From: Mucilaginibacter_A sp964244955
Lineage (GTDB): Bacteria; Bacteroidota; Bacteroidia; Sphingobacteriales; Sphingobacteriaceae
Reading direction: 5' to 3'
Assembly (NCBI GenBank): GCA_964244955.1
Contig: CAXTKQ010000008.1
Location: forward strand, 1-58,439
DNA: 58,439 nt
The notes under the pieces were generated by a model. The model did not search any database. It was not told the origin of the DNA and saw nothing but the letters and a program-made list of their open reading frames with translations. Shown piece by piece: positions 52,390 through 58,439 of the stretch. The position numbers and the translations under genes were made by a program. Numbering within the stretch: the first letter of the stretch is position 1; each line of letters starts with the position of its first letter.

Positions 52390-53280
52390 TTAACGGTACA
52401 TTTTACGGATGTTGGCCCGGTACTCGGCAGGCGTTACACCGGTTTCACGTTTGAAAAAGCGGTTAAAATAAGAGGCATCTGCAAAACCGAGGTCAAACGC
52501 AATTTCTTTTAAAGAATTATGGGTATGAAACAGCAAGCGCCGGGCTTCCAGTACCAGCCGCTCATGAATATGTTTGATGGCCGGCTTGCCACTTTGTGTT
52601 TTTACCACTTCGCTTAAATGGCCGGCAGAAATATGTAGTAGGGAAGCATAATCGCCCACTTCATGCAGTTCGCGGAAGCACTCGTTGATTTTTGCCTGAA
52701 ATTGCTGCAGCAACAGCTTATCCATAGAAGTATCGTTGTCCTTAAATTGCGCTGTATATAGTCGGCTCAAATAAGTAAGCAGCACCGTCAGGTAAGCGGC
52801 CAACATGCGTTGCTGCCATTCACTTGGGTTTTGATACTCAGCGTTGATCTTAGCCAGCATATCTTCTACAAAATTGACATCGGCTTCTTCAAGCAGCAAT
52901 TCGTGTCCGTTATAAAGGTTTTGGATCAACGGTAGTTTGCTTAATGAAGCGTTTTCCTGAAATGACAAGAATTCATTGGTAAAAGCAATACCCGTACTCC
53001 ATAACTTTTCAAATTCTTCCTTTACGATGATTTGATTTGGCCCCGAAAAGTAAACCGTGTTGTCTTTAAGTACGTATGGCACCATATCTATCCATTGGCG
53101 GCTGCCAGCCCGCCGGATAAAAACAAACAGGAAATGGTCCTTTCGGTGCGGTATTAAAAGCTCGGACTGGTTTGGTAAATTGCCTTCATAATTATACACC
53201 CTAAAATGTTTGTTACCGGTTATATAGTCTGGCTCTAAAGAATAAATTGGTAGTTGTTGATTGTAGTTGAGGATATGCAT
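52390..53280 (-). CDS. AraC-family transcriptional regulator
   Basis: 296 residues. N-terminal cupin-like sensor (about 1-150, with YNYEGNLPNQSELLIPHRKDHFLFVFIRRAG), C-terminal double helix-turn-helix: ASLLHISAGHLSEVVKTQSGKPAIKHIHERLVLEARRLLFHTHNSLKEIAFDLGFADASYFNRFFKRETGVTPAEYR, the family signature. Probably regulates the SDR gene that follows after 66 bases. Confidence 0.92.
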   Translation of the reverse strand: MHILNYNQQLPIYSLEPDYITGNKHFRVYNYEGNLPNQSELLIPHRKDHFLFVFIRRAGSRQWIDMVPYVLKDNTVYFSGPNQIIVKEEFEKLWSTGIAFTNEFLSFQENASLSKLPLIQNLYNGHELLLEEADVNFVEDMLAKINAEYQNPSEWQQRMLAAYLTVLLTYLSRLYTAQFKDNDTSMDKLLLQQFQAKINECFRELHEVGDYASLLHISAGHLSEVVKTQSGKPAIKHIHERLVLEARRLLFHTHNSLKEIAFDLGFADASYFNRFFKRETGVTPAEYRANIRKMYR

Positions 53281-53386
53281 TGCCTAAAACTAATGATTTT
53301 TATTAATATGCAATTGGCATTGCTCGTTTTGGTTTGTAATCCGGTTTTTCGAATTTCCAATTTTCTATCCCGTTCCCTCAACACAA

Positions 53387-53430
53387 AATTTCCAAATATA
53401 AAAAAAGCAGCAGCGGTATTTATAATAGGA
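53387..53430 (+). repeat. Extended leader repeat, copy 1 (decayed)
   Basis: AAATTTCCAAATATAAAA..., core TAAAAAAAGCAG at 53399-53410, followed by the extension CGGTATTTATAATA. Matches copies 2 and 3 (54427 and about 55381) over about 42 bases with a few differences. Confidence 0.75.
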
Positions 53431-53531
53431 AACAAAAAACCAGCAATTCTCCCTTACTAAACTATACCCTTGATATTAGTTTGACAAATAAAAACGCGAT
53501 TATTATATTAGAAGCCTTAACTATAAAAATT

Positions 53532-54346
53532 ATGAAAAACTTTACCCGCCTTTTTATAATTGCCACAGTCTTCAGTGCCTGCAAAGGCACAAAAGACGTT
53601 CCTGCACCGACCACCCTAAAAATATCACCCAAGTATTTATAGGTCCCGAGCTTCCTGTTCAGCAAAAGGCATCCACACTTTACATGGGCGTCAGGTATTT
53701 TAAGGATTATTCTGCCAACGACCAGGTAAATCTGTCTTTTAACGGTCTAGACGGTGTTGTACAAAACGTTTACAAATCCGATATAGAAGGCACTAATATA
53801 CTGTTTTTGTTTCAGCCGACCAGTCAGGCAATGAACGGCAAGTTGAAATTGAGCATTAAGAACGACCAAAAAACCGTCGAAAAGGAACAAAACTTTCGGA
53901 TAGTCGAAGACCTAAACCTTAAAACGGTGTGGAACGCCCTTGATAAAACGTATCTTTCCGGCTTTGACCGTCAAATTGATCGGTTTAAAACAGGCACGTT
54001 CGCACTTAATACCTTTTCACCAGCCGATCTTGGTTTATATGTGGATAATACCTTAGTTCTGTCAGACCGGTACGGGAAGACCTTGATTCCGGGTTTGCAG
54101 GGTAAATACGAGCTTAATTATACGGGGGGCATTTTATCCGAAATAAAGGTTAGCCATGGCGAGCCGCAGGCGAATGCCTCATTTTCTTCTAAGAAAACCT
54201 ATGCCGATATCGCAGCAGTTTATGGGAATTATATTTCCCGCGTTCAGCAAAATGAATTCGAGGTGACCATGTACGAAACAGGCGAATTTTCGCTCAATAC
54301 ATATCTCAGCCCAGCGATTATGTACACGATAGTACGCAAGAAGTAA
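53532..54346 (+). pseudogene. Exported lipoprotein, apparent frameshift at 53614-53616
   Basis: ATG 53532 starts a lipoprotein signal (KNFTRLFIIATVFSACKG, Cys 18). After about 28 residues the frame ends in TAG, while the -1 frame continues (IYIGP-like text, then MGVRYFKDYSANDQ... from 53684) for about 220 residues to 54346. One extra C at the CCC run near 53614 joins both into a lipoprotein of about 271 residues. Mature part is beta-rich (TGTFALNTFSPADLGLYVDNT) without a recognised domain. Could be a sequencing error. Confidence 0.6.
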
Positions 54347-54426
54347 TTTCTTATGCCCTTCTAGTCTTAATTTGTAATCCCGTCCATCAAACCTTAAATT
54401 TTCAGTCCCATACTTTTCTAACCAAC

Positions 54427-54470
54427 AAATTTCCAAACATAAAAGAAGCATCAACGGTATTTATAATAAG
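54427..54470 (+). repeat. Extended leader repeat, copy 2
   Basis: AAATTTCCAAACA, core TAAAAGAAGCAT 54440-54451, then CAACGGTATTTATAATAAG. The similarity to copy 3 continues through the truncated rtcB start to about 54600. Confidence 0.92.
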
Positions 54471-54516
54471 CTGCTTGTAAACACAAACACATGCAAACAA
54501 ATAAATACAACCACCC

Positions 54517-54651
54517 ATGCAAAACCTAACCATAATTGGAGAAGAAATTATAGACAAAAATCAATCGCCCAAATTAAAAAAGTTTATTGCTGAAAAAGAT
54601 TTAATAATTACTTTAGTTATTTTTTCGCAAACTTTTGTTCCCGCAATTTAA
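54517..54651 (+). pseudogene. Truncated 5' copy of rtcB
   Basis: 44 codons (MQNLTIIGEEIIDKNQ...) that match the start of the intact rtcB gene at 55471 at DNA level through about 54603, with one missing base after GAC causing a frameshift, then unrelated sequence overlapping the 3' end of the PIN gene. It shares the leader repeat as well. It is a remnant of a duplicated or displaced rtcB, not a functional gene. Confidence 0.75.
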
Positions 54652-55069
54652 AAAGTTCATCAGTTGTGATGAAACGGTTAAAACCTTTCTTTTCCAATCC
54701 TTTAATTAACGCTTTGTCGCCGCTCCAAATCTTACATTTAAAATGTTTGGCAAATGCTACATAGGTAATGTCTTTAGGGTCAACGTCAAACACTAACTTT
54801 TCTGCTTCAATCCAAGTTGATGCTTTGATTTGTTCTTCGGATATAAAAGTAACATCCTTATAAATTTCAAATTCTGCTTCCTGAACTTGTTCTAACGTTA
54901 GTCCTGAAATTTTAATAATTTTTGAATAATGTTTTTTGATTTCTATTCTTAAAAATTCAGGGGCAATAAAATTGAAATACTTATTAGAATTGATTAGTAA
55001 GTCTCCAATTTTACCATTGGTGTTTAATATCGCACTAAAAACGATGTTCGCGTCAACTATTAATTTCAC
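54617..55069 (-). CDS. PIN-domain toxin
   Basis: 150 residues from GTG 55069, whose GTGA overlaps the antitoxin stop; an upstream in-frame extension to 55102 would reach into the antitoxin. PIN acidic residues: LIVDANIVFSAI (Asp about 5), FLRIEIKKH (Glu about 44), FDVDPKDITYVAFA (Asp about 93), IWSGDKALI (Asp about 112). Type II toxin family ribonuclease. Its 3' end overlaps the truncated rtcB copy on the other strand, which suggests insertion there. Confidence 0.85.
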   Translation of the reverse strand: MKLIVDANIVFSAILNTNGKIGDLLINSNKYFNFIAPEFLRIEIKKHYSKIIKISGLTLEQVQEAEFEIYKDVTFISEEQIKASTWIEAEKLVFDVDPKDITYVAFAKHFKCKIWSGDKALIKGLEKKGFNRFITTDELFKLREQKFAKK

Positions 55070-55272
55070 TTTAAAAAGCGGCTGCGGTTGTTCTCCCACC
55101 AAGAAGCATTCACCTCTTCAGCCAAAGCATCCGCATCAGCTTGTTTTGCCTTGCTTTGTGATGTTGCTTCTAAATATTTTGCGTAATCAATCAATCGCTG
55201 AACCCCGAAACTGTCAACAGAAGAAGATATAGTGATCACAATTTCATTATTTGTTGTTCTTTCTACCAGCAT
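55066..55272 (-). CDS. Antitoxin-like protein of a PIN module
   Basis: 68 residues (MLVERTTNNEIVITISSSVDSFGVQRLIDYAKYLEATSQSKAKQADADALAEEVNASWWENNRSRF), with a beta-strand then helices, as in short antitoxins preceding PIN toxins (AbrB- or helix-type is unclear). Translationally coupled with the toxin by a 4-base overlap. Not similar to the antitoxin at 27797. Confidence 0.8.
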   Translation of the reverse strand: MLVERTTNNEIVITISSSVDSFGVQRLIDYAKYLEATSQSKAKQADADALAEEVNASWWENNRSRFLK

Positions 55273-55380
55273 TTTATAGTTTTGTTAGCTTGTCTAAGTT
55301 AAGAAAGTTTATTTATTTTTTTAAAACGGATAGATTTTGCTGGTTGATTTTTATTTTCAGTCTTCCTCCTTCCCCAACCC

Positions 55381-55405
55381 CAAAAACCAAACATAAAAGA
55401 AGCAT
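55381..55405 (+). repeat. Extended leader repeat, copy 3
   Basis: Core TAAAAGAAGCAT 55394-55405, then CAACGGTATTTATAACAAG. 66 bases upstream of the intact rtcB start. Confidence 0.92.
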
Positions 55406-55470
55406 CAACGGTATTTATAACAAGCTGCCCGTAAACACAAACCCAGGCAGTAATCCAATAAACACAACCC

Positions 55471-56685
55471 ATGCAAAACCTAACCATCTTCGGCGAAGAA
55501 ATCATAGACCAAAAATCAATTGCTCAAATCAAAAACTGCATTGGCGAAGAAGATTTAGCGGTGCTAACCGCCGATGCACATTACGGTTACGGCCATCCCA
55601 TTGGTGGCGCGGTGGCTTATAAAAATAAAGTTTCGCTGTCGGGCGTTGGTTTTGATATTGGTTGCGGCAACAAAGCGGTGCGGACGAATATTATGGCTGA
55701 TGAAATCAATACGCCAAAAGTAATGGACGAGATTTTTAAGCGGATTTCTTTTGGCGTTGGCCGTTTTAATAACGAACGGGTAGATCATCCGATACTGGAG
55801 GAAATCAGAAATGCCGACTTTAAGCCGCAACGAAAGTTGATTAGCTTGGCTGCCGAACAGTTAGGAACAGTTGGTTCCGGCAATCATTTTATTGATTTGT
55901 TTCGAGACGAGCAAGGCTTTTTGTGGATCGGCGTACACTTTGGTTCGCGCGGTTTTGGCCATAAAACGGCTACGGGTTTTATCGCCATGTCGCAAGGTTT
56001 AACCTTTACCGATCATGGCAAAGAAGGTTCGATGGATGCGCCGCCTATTTTGTTTGACATCGCTTCGGCAACCGGCGAAGCTTATCTAGCAGCCATGAAC
56101 GTTGCCGGAAAATACGCTTCTGCAGGCCGGGATTTGGTGGTGCAAAAAGTGCTGGAAATTTTAGGCAATCCCAAAGTTACTTTTGAAGTGCACAACCACC
56201 ACAACTTCGCGTGGCAGGAAGAGCATTTCGGACAGCAATATTATGTGGTGCGCAAAGGTTGTACGCCGGCTTTCCCCGGTCAGCAAGGTTTTATTGGCGC
56301 TACCATGGCCGATACTTCGGTGATTGTAGAAGGCGTAGATTCGGAACTTTCCCGTAAAGGTTTGTATTCTACGGTTCATGGAGCCGGGCGCGTGATGAGC
56401 CGGACACAAGCTGCCGGAAAAAAGAAATGGATAGCCGGAAAAGATGGCAAGAAACGGCCAACCCTAATAGCAAAAGGCCAGGTTGATTTTGATGCCGTAA
56501 AAGCACAGATGAAAGACTGGCACATCGAACTGCGCGGCGCCGGTGCAGACGAAGCACCGCAATGTTATAAAAAGTTGGACGAGGTTTTGCAATATCAGGG
56601 AAACACGATTAAAGTGTTGCACCGCTTGCATCCAATTGGTGTAGCAATGGCTGGCGGCGAAACTTTTGACCCTTACAAAGATTGA
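55471..56685 (+). CDS. rtcB: RtcB-family RNA ligase
   Basis: 404 residues. Active-site elements: ADAHYGYGHPIGGAVA (metal-binding Asp/His, about 33-48), GVGFDIGCGNKAVRTN (Cys about 64), GSGNHFID (about 137), VHFGSRGFGHK, FEVHNHHNFAW (about 236), GSxGTPAFPG-like GCTPAFPGQQGF, and HGAGRVMSR with the guanylylated His. Joins 2',3'-cyclic phosphate and 5'-OH RNA ends with GTP; needs archease in many species, none seen here. Slightly shorter than typical, like the RtcB2-type bacterial proteins. The following small gene begins 7 bases after its stop. Confidence 0.93.
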   Translation: MQNLTIFGEEIIDQKSIAQIKNCIGEEDLAVLTADAHYGYGHPIGGAVAYKNKVSLSGVGFDIGCGNKAVRTNIMADEINTPKVMDEIFKRISFGVGRFNNERVDHPILEEIRNADFKPQRKLISLAAEQLGTVGSGNHFIDLFRDEQGFLWIGVHFGSRGFGHKTATGFIAMSQGLTFTDHGKEGSMDAPPILFDIASATGEAYLAAMNVAGKYASAGRDLVVQKVLEILGNPKVTFEVHNHHNFAWQEEHFGQQYYVVRKGCTPAFPGQQGFIGATMADTSVIVEGVDSELSRKGLYSTVHGAGRVMSRTQAAGKKKWIAGKDGKKRPTLIAKGQVDFDAVKAQMKDWHIELRGAGADEAPQCYKKLDEVLQYQGNTIKVLHRLHPIGVAMAGGETFDPYKD

Positions 56686-56692
56686 CCCAATC

Positions 56693-56977
56693 ATGTTTCA
56701 ATTTGAAGTTATTCGAGATCCGGAAAACCCTGCCCGCGATCTGCTAATTTGCCGGGAAAAAGAATTCCGGATGCGTGTTTATCCGCAGGCAGAAGAAGAT
56801 GTAAACTTGCCAGCGGCAGCATTGAAATTTTATTCTGATGATCGCGGTGAACCTTTGCTTTTCCACGTTTTACAGCCCGAACTTTTTGCCGATGGTTATG
56901 GTTGGAACAATCAATTGTACCGCTCAGCTATTGCCTGGTATTTTAGAAAGTACAGAAGTATGGACAATGATTTTTAG
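56693..56977 (+). CDS. Hypothetical protein coupled to rtcB
   Basis: 95 residues from ATG 56693 (upstream in-frame start at 56666 would overlap rtcB). Acidic, soluble, with FQFEVIRDPENPARDLLICREKEFRMRVYPQAEEDVNLPAAALKFYSDD. No family recognised. The short gap to rtcB suggests co-expression, hence a possible role with RNA repair. The stop TAG is part of the AT arm of a dispersed element. Confidence 0.7.
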   Translation: MFQFEVIRDPENPARDLLICREKEFRMRVYPQAEEDVNLPAAALKFYSDDRGEPLLFHVLQPELFADGYGWNNQLYRSAIAWYFRKYRSMDNDF

Positions 56978-56993
56978 GTGATAAAAGAAGTAT
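56969..56993 (+). repeat. Dispersed TAAAAGAAGYAT element at a gene 3' end
   Basis: Core 56982-56993 with GATTTTTAGGTGA arm; TAG in the arm is the stop codon of the preceding gene. The same arrangement (TTTTAGGTGG) ends the methyltransferase gene at 30335. Confidence 0.92.
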
Positions 56994-57185
56994 GGACTAA
57001 TTCGCTTACTGGTTGGGTGTGTCCTAAAGTCCCTGTTCCTTCTTTCGATATGTATTGTTTTCCTTTTTGAAATGATATGCTTTTCTTTAGGGATGTACTT
57101 TTTATACGCTCAACCCGGAGGTTTGCCAATAACAAAAAAAGCCTAAAATTACCATCGGTTCACTTTTACTTAACTTTACAAAACC

Positions 57186-57785
57186 ATGTCTGAAAAAGAA
57201 ACTTCTATCTGGCTTACAAAACAAATTCGCCGTTACACCGCGCTAACTGACGAGGACGCCGTTAACATTGCCGCTTTGTTCAATTGCCGGAATGTATATA
57301 AAGGCAAATTCCTGCTTAAAGAAGGCCAATATGGGGATTGGTGGGGATTCGTGTACCAGGGGTTGTTCCGGTCTTATTCGTATAATGCCGAAAACATCGA
57401 GTACACGAATGGCTTTTTCAGGGAAGGCTCGTTTACCTGCGAATTAGTAAGTTTCTCCGGTACTGCAGTTAGCCAAACTAACGTAGTAGCGTTGGAAGAC
57501 TCAGTCATCCTTTGTGTAAACAGGGCCACCTTAGATTCGCTGTTCAGGGATTACCCCGATTTTGAAAGGTTTGGCAGGTTGTTATATCAAAAGGTTCTTG
57601 TCAGTTACAAACAGCGCAACCTTTTCAGGGTAAGGCTCAACGCGCGTGAACGTTACCTTCATTTTCTTAAAAATGAACCGGAACTGATCAAAAGGGTTCC
57701 ATTAAAATATATTGCCTCTTATCTAAGTGTAACAGATACAAGCCTCAGCCGAATCCGACGAAACACACGACAATTGGCTGGCTGA
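57186..57785 (+). CDS. Crp/Fnr-family transcriptional regulator
   Basis: 199 residues. Cyclic-nucleotide-binding-like beta roll (about 15-125, with YKGKFLLKEGQYGDWWGFVYQGLFRSYSY), dimer helix, and a C-terminal helix-turn-helix VPLKYIASYLSVTDTSLSRIRRN. The Crp phosphate-binding cassette is not clearly present, so effector unknown. It precedes an SDR gene by 62 bases and may control it. Confidence 0.9.
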   Translation: MSEKETSIWLTKQIRRYTALTDEDAVNIAALFNCRNVYKGKFLLKEGQYGDWWGFVYQGLFRSYSYNAENIEYTNGFFREGSFTCELVSFSGTAVSQTNVVALEDSVILCVNRATLDSLFRDYPDFERFGRLLYQKVLVSYKQRNLFRVRLNARERYLHFLKNEPELIKRVPLKYIASYLSVTDTSLSRIRRNTRQLAG

Positions 57786-57847
57786 TTTCTTGTCTTTAGG
57801 CAAGTGTAAACAGTTTTGGGCCGTACTATCTTGCAAAAAAATACAAG

Positions 57848-58439
57848 ATGGAAATACGACCAAAAATAGCTTTAATAAGCGGGGCCAACAGGGGGTTGGG
57901 CTTCGAGATTGCCCGTCAATTAGGCAAAAGGCAGATCAAAGTTTTAATTGGTGCCAGAAATGCAGCCGCCGGCCAGACTGCCGTAGATGGTTTGATAGCC
58001 GAAGGAATTGACGCTTTATTTGTTTTACTTGATATAACCGAAACCAACAGTATTGACGAAGCCGTCCGGTTCGTTACTGAAAGGTTTGGCTATTTGGACA
58101 TTTTAGTTAATAACGCCGCCATCTTACCTAAAGCAACAGATGACGGTTCGCCAAGTCAGGCAAGTCGTGGGCTATTACTCGAGTTTCTAGAAACTAACTT
58201 TCTGGCACAGGTAAACGTTACCCAAGCTTTTCTACCATTAATCAAGCAAAGTACGGCCGGCCGTATCGTCAATATGTCTTCCTCAATTGGATCGGTAACC
58301 CTCTCCAGCGAACACTTGCATCAGAATGGCCCTAAGCCACCACGTATCCCGTATGCTGTTTCAAAAGCTGCATTAAATATGTTCACCGTATTATTGGCCA
58401 AAGAGTTGAGGCAGGACGGAATAAAAGTCAACAGTGCCG
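57848..58439 (+). CDS. SDR-family oxidoreductase (partial, continues past window)
   Basis: Open from ATG 57848 to the window edge, 197 residues visible. TGxxxGxG-type motif ISGANRGLGFEIARQL (about 10-25), NNAAILP (about 90), catalytic Ser in NMSSSIGSVTL, YAVSKAALNM with Tyr/Lys, and the start of the C-terminal part. Related to the SDR at 51586-52323. The overlapping plus-strand frame at 57790-58011 is a shadow. Confidence 0.88.
   Translation, partial: MEIRPKIALISGANRGLGFEIARQLGKRQIKVLIGARNAAAGQTAVDGLIAEGIDALFVLLDITETNSIDEAVRFVTERFGYLDILVNNAAILPKATDDGSPSQASRGLLLEFLETNFLAQVNVTQAFLPLIKQSTAGRIVNMSSSIGSVTLSSEHLHQNGPKPPRIPYAVSKAALNMFTVLLAKELRQDGIKVNSA

Noticed and set aside
57790..58011. Plus-strand frame of 73 codons at the window end
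   Set aside because: Cys/Arg-rich and without motif. The SDR gene in another frame covers the region.
1..58439. CRISPR array
   Set aside because: The dispersed repeats are not regularly spaced, occur in both orientations, and no cas gene is present.
1..58439. tRNA or rRNA genes
   Set aside because: No cloverleaf-like or rRNA-like sequence noticed on reading; a dedicated search was not possible.
1..58439. Integron-type gene cassette array
   Set aside because: Units framed by short repeats invite the idea, but there is no integrase in the window, the repeats lack attC structure, and many lie inside coding sequence.

Overview
The window looks like chromosomal DNA of a Bacteroidota member, most likely a Sphingobacteriaceae relative (Pedobacter/Mucilaginibacter type). 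This is inferred from gene content: type IX secretion cargo with gliding-motility type C-termini, PorP/SprF proteins, an Oar-like TonB receptor, DUF4112, DUF6428, DUF3820 and DUF1080 proteins, A-rich leaders with little Shine-Dalgarno signal, and about 40% GC. It is draft sequence: there is a 10-N gap at 20897-20906, and three genes carry single-base frameshifts at short homopolymers. Layout: 1-352, start of a membrane protein; 546-1359, secreted HExxH protein (frameshifted); 1519-6878, type IX secretion cluster (nuclease-like cargo, small cargo, PorP); 6984-24605, surface polysaccharide locus. That locus holds a receiver-only response regulator, a priming sugar transferase with a pseudo-receiver domain, a TolC-like protein, a Wzz/BY-kinase-like co-polymerase, glycosyltransferases, an overlooked 45-residue membrane peptide, an O-antigen polymerase/ligase, a flippase and a UbiA prenyltransferase. 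24900-34953 carries single-gene units (acyltransferase, deacetylase, phosphoglycerate mutase, PIN toxin-antitoxin, aldo/keto reductase, GT-C protein, copper ATPase). 35165-46594 carries a Gate-domain protein, PorP, a TonB receptor, an arsenic operon and an MscS channel. 46610-58439 carries truC, DUF4112, a DUF1080/Gfo-Idh pair, SDR/AraC, a lipoprotein, a second PIN module, rtcB, a Crp-like regulator and a partial SDR. The most striking feature is a short dispersed element. Its 12-base core TAAAAGAAGYAT (Y is C or T) occurs about 35 times exactly, plus roughly ten near matches, where far fewer than one is expected by chance. It is usually preceded by an AT tract (AATTTTTA) and a variable 4-6 base spacer. 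It lies in both orientations about equally, within genes, at stop codons, between genes, and as inverted pairs 75-95 bp long. Density is about one per 1.6 kb. Density, orientation balance, tolerance inside coding sequence, a flanking AT tract and inverted pairs at gene ends together resemble the DNA uptake sequences of Neisseriaceae and Pasteurellaceae. I know of none described for Bacteroidota. A MITE/REP-like family is the main alternative, and two paired copies with related interiors (11739-11831 and 14521-14613) speak for it. At 53.3-55.5 kb one version of the element, with a specific extension, occurs three times in front of successive gene units, including a truncated rtcB copy and the intact rtcB with a PIN module between them.
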